From Fibrobacter sp. UWB11 (GTDB lineage Bacteria; Fibrobacterota; Fibrobacteria; Fibrobacterales; Fibrobacteraceae): a stretch of 64,000 bases of DNA. Positions 47,551 to 56,330 of this stretch are shown here, in pieces (position 1 is the stretch's first letter; the number at the start of each line of letters is the position of its first letter). The position numbers were made by a program, and so were the translations under genes. Below the pieces are notes generated by a model. It had not been told where the DNA came from, did not search any database, and was given only the letters and a program-made list of their open reading frames with translations. The DNA is taken from contig NZ_FSRT01000001.1 of the NCBI RefSeq assembly GCF_900143015.1, positions 744,001 to 808,000 of the forward strand, in the 5' to 3' direction.

Positions 47551-50541
47551 ATGATGATGTTTAAAATTGGTCAGCGTTACGTTAGCCAAGCCGAGCCCAC
47601 CCTGGGACTTGGTATTGTTTCCGAAGTCCAGGGACGTACTGTCAAGATTTTGTTCCCTTCAATCGGTCAAGCTCGAATTTACAGAACCGAAGAAGCTCCT
47701 ATTGAACGTTTTGTGTTGCAAGTGGGTGAGACTGTCAAGAGCGAAAAGGGTGTCTCTTTTGTGGTGGACTCTGTTCGCGAAGATTCGGGTATCATGGTTT
47801 ATGTCGGACGAAACGGCAAGGAGATGAAGGAATCCGAGCTGAGTTCGAAACTTTCGACGGCTCGACCGGCTGTGCTGTTTAGGGCTTTGGCCGATGACGA
47901 AGTTTGCTCGTCACGCGATTTTTTACGTCATGAAGATGCGATGGAAATGTTTTACAAGTGGACGTCTTCGCCGGTTCGTGGCATGATTGGTCCGCGCGTG
48001 AACATGATTCCGCACCAGTATTACCTTTGCTACCGTGCATGCTCAAGCTCGACGCTCCCGAGGCTTATGCTTTCGGACGAAGTGGGCTTGGGTAAGACGA
48101 TTGAAGCGGGTATGATTTGGCATGCGCTTAAGTCGAGGGGCCGCATCCAGCGTACGCTCGTGATTGTCCCGGAAACGCTGAAGCACCAGTGGATGATTGA
48201 AATGAAGCGTCGTTTTAACCAGCTCTTTACGCTGGTGGACGAAGGCTATATCCGCGGGCTTTTTGTGGGGGTTGCGAAAGACGAAACGAAGCCGAACCCG
48301 TTCATGCAGAGTAACGACATCATCGTGTCCATTGACTTTTTGATGGCGCAGCCTGCATTGATCGAAGACCTCTTGAAGACAAGCTGGGACATGACCATCA
48401 TCGACGAAGCCCACCATCTGGTGTGCGAGGATGGTTTCACGAGCCACGAGTACATGCTTGCAAACAGAGTGATTGCACGTTCGAAGGGTGTGTTGCTTTT
48501 GACGGGTACTCCGCTCCAGCTCCATCCGGAATCGCAGTTCAACCGACTCAAGATGCTCGATCCGGTGCGTTTTGCAGACTATAACGATTTTATCAAAGAC
48601 CAGGAAGCATACCTCAAGCTTGTGCGAGATTTGAATAAGCTTCCGACCGATCCGAACCACCACATGAGCTGGGATGACTTGTACGAATGTGTCCCGAAGA
48701 ACTCGCAAATTCGTCCGTGGCTTGAACAGGAAAATTCAAAATCCATGACGGCGGGTGAATGGATGCGCCGCATTGTCGATGGCATGGGCACGGGTTCTGT
48801 GGTGTTCCGCAATACGCGTAAGGGCGTGGGCGGTTTCCCGAAGCGTGTGCTCGATGAAATTCCGCTCGAACCGAATCCGGCTTACCGCGAAATGGTTGAA
48901 GTGGCTGCCGACCGTGACCTCGAAGCATCGACCGACATTCAAGAGAATGGTCTCCTTTGCACAAGGTTTTCGGATGCATGGCATTTGGATGAACGCTTTG
49001 AATGGCTTAAGGGATTCCTCAAGGAATACAAGAACGAAAAGGTCTTGTTGATTTGCGAATCGATTCAGGTGGTGCAGGCGCTTGAAACTTTGCTCCTCGA
49101 ATTCTTGGGAGAAGGTGCGTTTGTGATGTTCCACGAAGACATGAGCATCATGGCGCGTGACAAGGCTGCGGCAAACTTCAGTAAGCCGGATGGTGCAAAT
49201 TTGCTTATTGCATCAGAAATCGGTTCCGAAGGTCGTAACTTCCAGTTCTCTCATCACTTGGTCTTGTTCGACTTGCCGCTTGATGCCGCTCTTGTGGAAC
49301 AGCGTATTGGCCGCTTGGACCGCATTGGTCAGGACAAGGACATCATCATCCACGTGCCGTATGTGAAGGGCTCTGGCCAGGAAGTGATGTTCCGCTGGTA
49401 TAACGAAGGTTTGAATTCGTTTGGCGCTCCGCTCATGAGCGGTGGTGAACTCTTCCTCAAGTACACGGAATCCTTGATTGAAGCTTTGGCAACGCCGCGC
49501 GCTAGCCTTGAAAACTTTGTGAAGAACGTCATCCCGCAGGTCAAGAAAGACTGCGAGCAGATGCGTAAGCATATCGAAAACGGCCGTGACCGCTTGCTGG
49601 AATTCAACTCTCGCAATCCTGAGAAGGCTAAGGAAATCACGGACGAAATTAGAGAGCTCGATGCGGAACCGGAACTCAAGAATCTCGTGTTTGATTCTTT
49701 GACGAACCGCGGACTCGATGTCGAAAAGAGCTCTGTGTCGGGGTGTTTCCTTATCACGATGGGACCGCAAGTCGAAGCGGGCTCCGTGCCAGGCATGCCG
49801 GAACTTGCTTCTGGCGTGTATAGCGCTGGAGGAGGCCGCGTGAACAGCCAGACGGATTTGTGTGGCGAAGGTGGCGGCGATTCGGAAGGCGATGGCCGTA
49901 CGAATGGCGGCACCTGCATGACTGTCACGTTCGATCGCGATGTCGCGATGACGCACGACGATATTGAATTTATCAGCTTGGATCATCCGCTTGCTCAAGG
50001 CGTGTTCGATTACGAAACGGGCATGGGTCGCGGAACGGTGTCTTGCGCGATTTGGCCGAACTCTGGTTTGCGCGGACTCATGATGCAGTACAACTTTGCT
50101 GTGGAACTTCCGGTGTCCGAAGAATGGGGCTGTGCCGATATCGCAGGGCCGAAGTATTTCAAGGTGCTCGTGAATGCGAAGGGCGAAAACATGTCTGGAC
50201 ATTTTGATGCACTTTCGAATGCTGCGCTCAAGGACGTTGGCGTTCCGCAGGGCAATGCCGCTGTCGATATGACGCTCCGTTACTTTGCTAAGGATGGCTT
50301 GGCAAAGGCTCGCTTGATTGTTTCTGAACAGGCGAAGAAGTATGCTGAAGAAGCTGCAAATGCTGTGGAAGCGCGTTCGGAACAGGAATACCAGCGCATG
50401 AACCATTTGCTCTCGATGCGTGGCAAGGCGGGTACGAGCGAAGCTTTGAAACAGCTCCGCAAGAACGTGCAGGAACGCAAGAAGATTGTGGCTAACCCGC
50501 AACTCCGCCTCGATGCAATTCGCTTGGTGGTGTGCAAATAA
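47551..50541 (+). CDS. rapA: RapA-like SNF2-family RNA-polymerase-associated ATPase
   Basis: 996 residues (994 if started at the third ATG). The N-terminus matches RapA's Tudor-like region: FKIGQRYVSQAEPTLGLGIV, VKILFPSIGQARIYR. The SNF2 core follows: SDEVGLGKTIEAGMIWHAL (Walker A near residue 176), TIIDEAHHL (DEAH box near 283), LLLTGTPLQL, and in lobe two IASEIGSEGRNFQFSHHLVLFDLP with EQRIGRLDRIGQ. A spacer and C-terminal region of ~350 residues complete the RapA layout. RapA recycles stalled RNA polymerase. A short Gly-rich insertion (about 750-780) is unusual. Confidence 0.92.
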   Translation: MMMFKIGQRYVSQAEPTLGLGIVSEVQGRTVKILFPSIGQARIYRTEEAPIERFVLQVGETVKSEKGVSFVVDSVREDSGIMVYVGRNGKEMKESELSSKLSTARPAVLFRALADDEVCSSRDFLRHEDAMEMFYKWTSSPVRGMIGPRVNMIPHQYYLCYRACSSSTLPRLMLSDEVGLGKTIEAGMIWHALKSRGRIQRTLVIVPETLKHQWMIEMKRRFNQLFTLVDEGYIRGLFVGVAKDETKPNPFMQSNDIIVSIDFLMAQPALIEDLLKTSWDMTIIDEAHHLVCEDGFTSHEYMLANRVIARSKGVLLLTGTPLQLHPESQFNRLKMLDPVRFADYNDFIKDQEAYLKLVRDLNKLPTDPNHHMSWDDLYECVPKNSQIRPWLEQENSKSMTAGEWMRRIVDGMGTGSVVFRNTRKGVGGFPKRVLDEIPLEPNPAYREMVEVAADRDLEASTDIQENGLLCTRFSDAWHLDERFEWLKGFLKEYKNEKVLLICESIQVVQALETLLLEFLGEGAFVMFHEDMSIMARDKAAANFSKPDGANLLIASEIGSEGRNFQFSHHLVLFDLPLDAALVEQRIGRLDRIGQDKDIIIHVPYVKGSGQEVMFRWYNEGLNSFGAPLMSGGELFLKYTESLIEALATPRASLENFVKNVIPQVKKDCEQMRKHIENGRDRLLEFNSRNPEKAKEITDEIRELDAEPELKNLVFDSLTNRGLDVEKSSVSGCFLITMGPQVEAGSVPGMPELASGVYSAGGGRVNSQTDLCGEGGGDSEGDGRTNGGTCMTVTFDRDVAMTHDDIEFISLDHPLAQGVFDYETGMGRGTVSCAIWPNSGLRGLMMQYNFAVELPVSEEWGCADIAGPKYFKVLVNAKGENMSGHFDALSNAALKDVGVPQGNAAVDMTLRYFAKDGLAKARLIVSEQAKKYAEEAANAVEARSEQEYQRMNHLLSMRGKAGTSEALKQLRKNVQERKKIVANPQLRLDAIRLVVCK

Positions 50542-50568
50542 ACTATTGACTAATAACTAACGACTGAA
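50541..50568. repeat. Heptad array, reverse type, four units
   Basis: AACTATT, GACTAAT, AACTAAC, GACTGAA in exact 7-bp register. It fills the entire gap between the rapA stop and the proB ATG at 50571. Confidence 0.8.
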
Positions 50569-50570
50569 AA

Positions 50571-51710
50571 ATGAGTGAATTAAGAAAGAACATTTTAGAT
50601 GAAGCTCGCCGCGTGGTGGTGAAGATTGGTTCTCGCATTCTCGTGGATTCCGAGCGTGGTGGCGTTCGTACGCGATACATCCAGAAGCTCGCGGATTCCG
50701 TGGCTCGCTTGATGGATGCCGGCAAGGAAGTCGTCATTGTCACGAGTGGCGCTGTGGGTACGGGCATGGCTGAACTGGGTTACGCTCAAAAGCCGACCGT
50801 GCTTGCCGAAAAGCAGGCTTGCGCTGCCGTGGGTCAGATTGACCTCATGTACGCTTATCGCGAAATGTTCCGCTGGGTGCAACTCTCCGTCGGTCAGATT
50901 CTTTTGTCTGCAGAAGACTTCCGTGACCGTGCTCGTTACAAAAATTTGCAGAACACCATCAAGGCAATGCTTGCCAAAAAGATTGTTCCGATTATTAACG
51001 AGAACGACTCTTTGGCCGTTGCCGAAATCAAGGTGGGCGATAACGACAAGCTCTCAAGCGATGTGGCGCTCTTCCTTGATGCTGACTTGCTCCTCATCTT
51101 TACGGATGAAGACGGCTTGTTTGATGACAATCCGAAGAAGAATCCGAACGCCCGCTTGTTGAACTTTGTTCCTGAAATCACGCCTGCGATTTTGGCTTTG
51201 GCCGGAAAGCCCGGCGAGGCCGGATCCGCCGTCAGTACCGGCGGCATGAGGAGCAAACTCGAAGCCATTCGCAATGTGACGAAGAGCGGCGCGAATGCAT
51301 TCCTCGCTAGCGGTATGAAGGTGCTCCCGCATCAGGTGTTCTTTGAAAATGCAACAGGTACGTTGTTTGCAGGTTCCAAGAAAAAGCTCAATAGCCGTCA
51401 GCGCTGGCTGAGCTTTATCACAACTCCGCGTGGAAGCGTGATTGTCGATGAAGGCGGCGTGAAGGCTTTGCGTGAAAATCATTCGAGCTTGTTGCCGGTG
51501 GGCGTGATTGCGGTACAGAAGCATTTCGACAAGGGTGACTTGATTGAAGTCCAGGACGAAAAGAAGAATCCTGTGGCTCGCGGTGTCGCTGGTTTTGATA
51601 GCGAAACGCTTAAGCTTGTGCTCCGCAAGAAGACTGCTCAGGTGCACGAAATCTTGGGCAAGAATGTTCCGGATGAACTTATCCACAAGAACGACTTGGT
51701 TGTATTCTAA
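50571..51710 (+). CDS. proB: Glutamate 5-kinase
   Basis: 379 residues, first enzyme of proline synthesis. Amino-acid kinase domain: VVVKIGSRILVD, VTSGAVGTGMAELGY, IINENDSLAV, VGDNDKLSSDVALFLDADLLLIFTDEDGLFDDNP, and the GSAVSTGGMRSKLEA loop. Residues ~275-379 form the PUA domain typical of ProB (GSVIVDEGGVKAL, LLPVGVIAV, GVAGFDSE). No ribosome-binding site: the 29 bp upstream are a heptad array. No proA is adjacent in the window. Confidence 0.95.
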   Translation: MSELRKNILDEARRVVVKIGSRILVDSERGGVRTRYIQKLADSVARLMDAGKEVVIVTSGAVGTGMAELGYAQKPTVLAEKQACAAVGQIDLMYAYREMFRWVQLSVGQILLSAEDFRDRARYKNLQNTIKAMLAKKIVPIINENDSLAVAEIKVGDNDKLSSDVALFLDADLLLIFTDEDGLFDDNPKKNPNARLLNFVPEITPAILALAGKPGEAGSAVSTGGMRSKLEAIRNVTKSGANAFLASGMKVLPHQVFFENATGTLFAGSKKKLNSRQRWLSFITTPRGSVIVDEGGVKALRENHSSLLPVGVIAVQKHFDKGDLIEVQDEKKNPVARGVAGFDSETLKLVLRKKTAQVHEILGKNVPDELIHKNDLVVF

Positions 51711-51751
51711 TTAGGTGACTTTAGACCGCTTTAGACAAAAGGATCAAACGT

Positions 51752-52456
51752 ATGGCTGAAGATCAGAATGTCGAAGAACTGGCCGAAGAATCGGCGGAAC
51801 TCCCGAAAGTTGAAAGTAGGGAAGACCTGGCTCGTATTATACAGGCGCTCGTCTTTGCATCCCCAGATGTTGTGACGCTCAAGAAGCTTCGCGAAATTCT
51901 CGGCGATTTTTTGGATGCTCGTTCTGTGGCGGATGCGCTCATTACAGCGAACGATTCTTTGAACAAGATTCAGTCTCCGTTTGAAATTGTGGAACAGGCG
52001 GGCGGTTACCGCTTTAGAACACGTGCAAAGTATTATCCGTGGGTGCGCAAGCTCTTCCCGGAAGCAAATGCAAGACGCCTTTCGCAGGCAGCTCTTGAAA
52101 CGCTTGCCGTGATTGCGTACCAGCAGCCGATTACCAAAGCCGCCATTGAACAGGTGCGTGGTGTTTCGTCTGCAGATGGTCCGATCCGTAACTTGCTTGA
52201 CAAGGGCTTTATTACTTTGGGCGCAAGAGCGGAAACGGTCGGTAACCCCTATACTTACGTGACTACGCAAGAATTTTTGAAATACTTTGGTATCAATCGC
52301 ATTCCGGAAGACTTGCCGCGTTTGCGCGAATTCAGTGAACTTTTGGAAGCTGGCGCTTTGGTGCCGCAGTACTCCAAGCCTGATAACGCTCCAGAAGAAC
52401 CGACTCCGCTCGAAGAATCGACTGACCAAATTGAATTGTCTATGGGAGATGCTTAA
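51752..52456 (+). CDS. scpB: Segregation and condensation protein B
   Basis: 234 residues. ScpB dimers bind ScpA and the Smc complex in chromosome condensation. The double winged-helix core is recognisable: LARIIQALVFASPDVVTLKKLREIL, VEQAGGYRFRTRAKYYPWVRKLF, LSQAALETLAVIAYQQPITKAAIEQVRGVSSADGPIRNLLDKGFI and TYVTTQEFLKYFGI. The acidic tails at both ends are variable in the family. AAAGGATC precedes the ATG. The stop overlaps the mutS ATG (TAATG). No scpA is next to it. Confidence 0.95.
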   Translation: MAEDQNVEELAEESAELPKVESREDLARIIQALVFASPDVVTLKKLREILGDFLDARSVADALITANDSLNKIQSPFEIVEQAGGYRFRTRAKYYPWVRKLFPEANARRLSQAALETLAVIAYQQPITKAAIEQVRGVSSADGPIRNLLDKGFITLGARAETVGNPYTYVTTQEFLKYFGINRIPEDLPRLREFSELLEAGALVPQYSKPDNAPEEPTPLEESTDQIELSMGDA

Positions 52457-55095
52457 TGGCCGTTACTCCGTTGATGCAGCAATATTACGAAATCAAGAAA
52501 GAAAATCCTGGCTGCATTTTGTTTTTCCGCATGGGCGACTTCTTTGAACTTTTTGAAGATGACGCTGTAATCGCCTCGAAAATTTTAGGTTTAACGCTCA
52601 CGAGCCGCAATAACGGCGCTTCCGGTGCAACGCCTTTGTGCGGGTTCCCGCACCATGCTGCCGAACGCTATGTGCCAAAGATGGTGGCTGCCGGCTACCG
52701 CATCGCCATTTGCGAACAGGTCGAAGACCCGAAACTGGCGAAAGGCATTGTCAAGCGCGACATTGTTGAAATCATCAGCGCCGGCACGGCGATGAACGAA
52801 GAAAACCTCAACGCAAAAGAGGCGAATTATCTTTGCGCTTATGTGCCTGCGACAAGCGATGATGGCAAGGGCGGAAACGGGGACGTAGCTGCGTTTGCGA
52901 TTGCCGATGTGACAACAGGTTACTTGGCCACGTGCCGTAGCAGTGTGCAGGCTTTTGAATGTGAATTCAGCCGCCGCATGCCCAAGGAAATTGTGATTCC
53001 CGAAGGGACGACAATCCCATCGGCGATTATGGACTTAATCAAGGCGGAAAACGTCTTGGTCACCGAACTTCCGGCGATTTTGTTTGCAGAAGACCAGGCA
53101 AAGGATGTGCTGTTTACGCACTTCAAGGTCGAAGCGCTCGATGGCCTTGGCTTGGATGGTCGCGTTTTTGAAACGTCCGTGACGGGCGCATTGCTCCAGT
53201 ATTTGATCAACCAGAAAAAGTCCGAACTGTCGCACTTTACGACGCTCGAGATCTTGAATCTGGACGATTACATGACGCTCGACCCGAGTACGCTCCGCAA
53301 CTTGGAACTCGTGCGTCCGCTGAATGCTGACGATTATTCCAGCACGCTTTGCTCGGTGCTCGATTTTACGGTGACGGCGATGGGTGGGCGTACGCTCAAG
53401 GACTGGGTGAGCCATCCGTTGATTGCTGTGGACCGCATCCGCGAACGCGAAGAAGCGGTGGGCGAGCTTGTCCAGAATCCTGTGGCGCTTGACGAACTCA
53501 AGGAATCGCTCACGTCGATTCTCGATATGGAACGCTTGATGGGCCGCGTCGGTAGCGGTCGTGCAAATGCGCGTGACCTCGCGGGAATGGGACGTTCTCT
53601 TTCGCAGGCATCAAAGGTCGCTGACGTTTTGGAAGGCTTGCATGCGCCGCTTTTTGAAGGGCTGCGTGAAACGCTGAATGCGGCAAAGGGCCGTGGCGAA
53701 GACTTGCTCAAGTACTTCAATGATGACTTGCCGATGACGGTGCGCGAAGGCGGAATGATCCACCCGGGTGCAAGTGCAGAACTTGATGCAATGAACGAGG
53801 ACATCAAGGAACGTCGTGAATGGATTGCTTCGTTGGAAGGCCGTGAACGCGAACGTCTTGGAATCCCGTCTCTCAAAGTCGGTTACAACCGCGTGTTCGG
53901 TTATTACATCGAAATCACGAAGGCGCAGATGGCAAAGGCCACGCAGCCGATTCCGGATGAGTATATCCGCAAGCAGACAACGGTGAACGGCGAACGCTAT
54001 ATCACGCCGGAAATGAAGGAATGCGAATCCGTCATCAGCAATGCCGAAGTCAACATCCATGCGCTGGAATACAAGATTTTCTGCGAACTTCGCGAACGCG
54101 TGAACAGCTGGCGCGCCGAGCTCCAGGGCATTGCCGATGCGATTGCCCGAGTCGATAGCTTGTACAGCTTTGCTCGTGCGGCCCGCAAGTACAATTACGT
54201 TTGCCCTGAAGTTTTTGAAGGGACGGGTATTGAAATTCGCGGCGGTTTCCATCCGGTGATTGTCGCGGTGAATCCTGATTTGAACTTTGTCCCGAACGAT
54301 GTGACGCTCTCGCCGGACGGTACGCGACTGATGCTCATCACCGGCCCGAACATGGCCGGCAAATCGACGTACTTGCGCCAGACGGGGCTCATTGTGCTCA
54401 TGGCGCAGATTGGCTGCTTTGTGCCTGCCGAAAGTGCGCGCATTGGTGTGGTGGACCGCATCTTTACGCGTGTGGGCGCAAGCGACCGCTTGAGCCGAGG
54501 TCTCAGTACGTTCATGGTCGAGATGATCGAAACGGCGAACATTTTGCGCAATGCAACGCCGCATAGCCTTGTGCTGCTCGATGAAATCGGTCGCGGTACG
54601 AGTACGTTTGACGGTCTCTCAATTGCGTGGGCGATTGTCGAGACTCTCCACAGCGAGCCTGCCCGCATGGCGCTTACGCTGTTTGCAACGCACTATCACG
54701 AATTGACGGGGCTTGTAGAATCGTTGGAACATGCCGGAAACTTCCAGGTCGCTGTACAGGAAAAGGGCGACAAGCTTACGTTTTTGCACAAGATTCTCGA
54801 AGGCGCTTGCGATTCGAGCTATGGTATTCACGTGGCCGAGATGGCGGGGCTCCCACCTAACGTGGTGCGCCGAGCTCGCAAGATTTTGCTCCGTTTGGAA
54901 AAGCAGAAGATTGACCCGAGCGACGAGGCGCAAAACAAGAAAATCAAGGCGCAGCCGCAGATGGACTTGTTTGCACCGCCAGACGAGAACACGCTTTTGC
55001 TCAAGGATGAAATTCGCAGGCTCAAGCCCGAGGAAATGACTCCGATGCAAGCGCTGCAACGCCTCATGGACCTGAAGGAAAATTACGGGAAATAG
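52456..55095 (+). CDS. mutS: DNA mismatch repair protein MutS
   Basis: 879 residues, full length. Domain I starts TPLMQQYYEIKKENPGCILFFRMGDFFELF, with the mismatch-reading Phe-x-Glu element near residues 30-35. Walker A is TGPNMAGKSTYLRQ (about 629-642), Walker B LLDEIGRGTSTFDG (about 706-719), then FATHYHELTGL. The C-terminal ~60 residues are the short linker and dimerisation tail. It recognises mismatches and recruits MutL. The start overlaps the scpB stop; the gap behind it holds an inverted pair of heptad arrays. Confidence 0.97.
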   Translation: MAVTPLMQQYYEIKKENPGCILFFRMGDFFELFEDDAVIASKILGLTLTSRNNGASGATPLCGFPHHAAERYVPKMVAAGYRIAICEQVEDPKLAKGIVKRDIVEIISAGTAMNEENLNAKEANYLCAYVPATSDDGKGGNGDVAAFAIADVTTGYLATCRSSVQAFECEFSRRMPKEIVIPEGTTIPSAIMDLIKAENVLVTELPAILFAEDQAKDVLFTHFKVEALDGLGLDGRVFETSVTGALLQYLINQKKSELSHFTTLEILNLDDYMTLDPSTLRNLELVRPLNADDYSSTLCSVLDFTVTAMGGRTLKDWVSHPLIAVDRIREREEAVGELVQNPVALDELKESLTSILDMERLMGRVGSGRANARDLAGMGRSLSQASKVADVLEGLHAPLFEGLRETLNAAKGRGEDLLKYFNDDLPMTVREGGMIHPGASAELDAMNEDIKERREWIASLEGRERERLGIPSLKVGYNRVFGYYIEITKAQMAKATQPIPDEYIRKQTTVNGERYITPEMKECESVISNAEVNIHALEYKIFCELRERVNSWRAELQGIADAIARVDSLYSFARAARKYNYVCPEVFEGTGIEIRGGFHPVIVAVNPDLNFVPNDVTLSPDGTRLMLITGPNMAGKSTYLRQTGLIVLMAQIGCFVPAESARIGVVDRIFTRVGASDRLSRGLSTFMVEMIETANILRNATPHSLVLLDEIGRGTSTFDGLSIAWAIVETLHSEPARMALTLFATHYHELTGLVESLEHAGNFQVAVQEKGDKLTFLHKILEGACDSSYGIHVAEMAGLPPNVVRRARKILLRLEKQKIDPSDEAQNKKIKAQPQMDLFAPPDENTLLLKDEIRRLKPEEMTPMQALQRLMDLKENYGK

Positions 55096-55125
55096 CAATT
55101 AGTCAATAGTCAATGGTCTTTAGAT
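55091..55125. repeat. Heptad array, forward type, five units
   Basis: AATAGCA, ATTAGTC, AATAGTC, AATGGTC, TTTAGAT in 7-bp register. The first unit overlaps the mutS stop codon. It is the left arm of an inverted pair with 55151-55185. Confidence 0.8.
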
Positions 55126-55150
55126 AAATGCGGCGAAACTGCAATAATAA

Positions 55151-55185
55151 AACTACTGACTAATGACTAAGAACTAACAACTAAA
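55151..55185. repeat. Heptad array, reverse type, five units
   Basis: AACTACT, GACTAAT, GACTAAG, AACTAAC, AACTAAA in exact 7-bp register, ending 2 nt before the ATG of the HD gene. The arm spacing to 55125 is 25 bp. Confidence 0.85.
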
Positions 55186-55187
55186 AT

Positions 55188-55691
55188 ATGATAGATTTCG
55201 CGGCTTTAATGAACTTTGCTTTTGAGAATCGGCTCTACGAGTCCGAGGTTCATGGCATTGAGCATTGGCATCAGGTGGAGTACAATGGGCTCCTCTTGGC
55301 GAAAAAGACTGGCGCCGACATTGATGTGGTGCGCCTGTTTGCTATTTTCCATGATTCGCAGCGTTTGGATGATGCGTACGACCGTGAACATGGCGCACGT
55401 GGTGCAGAATTCGCAAAGCTCTGCCGTGAAGAAAAACGCTTTGAGCTGGACGATGAACGCTTTGGCTGGCTGTATGATGCGTGCCGCCTCCATACGATTC
55501 AACCGCGTACGGGAAACATTACGATAGACACTTGCTTTGATGCTGATCGCTTGGATTTGGGCCGTGTCGGGTTTCCGCTGGATCCCAAGAAAATGGCGAC
55601 GGAATGGGGTGCAAAAATAGCCCAGAAGTCTCTCACTTCGGGCTATTCCGTATTCCACATGCGCGAATGGATCCGCAAATTGGTGCTTTAA
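55188..55691 (+). CDS. HD-like small hydrolase
   Basis: 167 residues. Spaced His/Asp residues fit a degenerate HD fold: HGIEHWHQVEYNGLLLA near residue 22, IFHDSQRLDDAYDREHG near 53 (the HD pair), a later LHTIQPRT, and DADRLDLGRVGFPLDPKKM. HD proteins are metal-dependent phosphohydrolases; the substrate here is unknown. The length fits small stand-alone HD proteins. No ribosome-binding site is present; the heptad array ends 2 nt before the ATG. Confidence 0.75.
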   Translation: MIDFAALMNFAFENRLYESEVHGIEHWHQVEYNGLLLAKKTGADIDVVRLFAIFHDSQRLDDAYDREHGARGAEFAKLCREEKRFELDDERFGWLYDACRLHTIQPRTGNITIDTCFDADRLDLGRVGFPLDPKKMATEWGAKIAQKSLTSGYSVFHMREWIRKLVL

Positions 55692-55696
55692 TCCGT

Positions 55697-55725
55697 CATC
55701 CTGGAGCGTAGCGACGGGATCCATT
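55697..55725. repeat. Dispersed repeat remnant (GTCATCCTGGAG ... GGGATCC)
   Basis: GTCATCCTGGAGCGTAGCG with GGGATCC following, an imperfect inverted repeat of the same type as 667-722. It separates the HD gene from ridA. Confidence 0.5.
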
Positions 55726-55736
55726 ATTTCTTGTAC

Positions 55737-56204
55737 TTACTCTGCGATCGCCTGGAACGTGCAGCTGATTTCGACAGCGACGTTCTTCGGGAGCGTCGAA
55801 ACGCCGACTGCCGTACGGGCGTGCTTCCCGTTTTCACCGAGAATCTGTACGGCAAGTTCGCTAGCGCCATTCAGCACAATCGGCTGGTCGTGGAAATCGT
55901 TTGCGGACTGCACAAATCCCTGAATCTGCACTAGTCGGAGCGTTTCTCCATTTTTGAGTTGCGTGAGGGCGGCTGCAATGTTGTTCAAGAAGCAAATCTG
56001 TGCGGCTTCCTTGGCCTTTTCCACAGAAATCTGGTTCGGAACAACGCCGGTAAAAGCGGAAAAGTCGCCTTTCACGGACGGCAACTGTCCAGAAACAATA
56101 ATCGTATCGCCAAAGCGCGTTGCCGGAACATAAGCGGCAACCGGTGCGGGGCAGGCGGGGAGCGTCAGCCCCAATTCTTGGAATTTAGAGACAATTTGAC
56201 TCAT
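55737..56204 (-). CDS. RidA-family protein (YjgF/YER057c/UK114)
   Basis: 155 residues from the ATG at 56204, selected by AAGGAG upstream; the open frame extends further but without support. Family features are YVPATRFGDTIIVSGQLPSVKG, the QICFLNNIAAALTQL helix, LVQIQGFVQSANDFHDQPIVLNGAS, and HARTAVGVSTLPKNVAVEISCTFQAI. The Arg in ARTAVG is the residue that binds the carboxylate of imine substrates. It is the longer RidA variant (about 150 residues). Family members hydrolyse reactive enamines/imines, but activity varies among subfamilies. Confidence 0.9.
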   Translation of the reverse strand: MSQIVSKFQELGLTLPACPAPVAAYVPATRFGDTIIVSGQLPSVKGDFSAFTGVVPNQISVEKAKEAAQICFLNNIAAALTQLKNGETLRLVQIQGFVQSANDFHDQPIVLNGASELAVQILGENGKHARTAVGVSTLPKNVAVEISCTFQAIAE

Positions 56205-56278
56205 GTAATCTCCTTGTTTTTTCGCCATTAATATACAATAATTGAGATGCATTGGGGGCGTTTATGGCCCGCAATTTA

Positions 56279-56313
56279 AAATGCCCGCACGTTTTTGCGT
56301 GCGGGTATATTTT
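56279..56313 (-). terminator. Terminator of the acyltransferase/acyl-ACP synthetase gene
   Basis: TGCCCGCACG / CGTGCGGGTA stem (one G-U pair), six-base loop, then ATTTTAAATT in the minus direction. Confidence 0.65.
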
Positions 56314-56330
56314 AAGGCTATTGTTGGCGA

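Noticed and set aside
53611-54564. 317-codon minus-strand frame inside mutS
   Set aside because: Antisense shadow of the conserved MutS core; no plausible start signal or domain.
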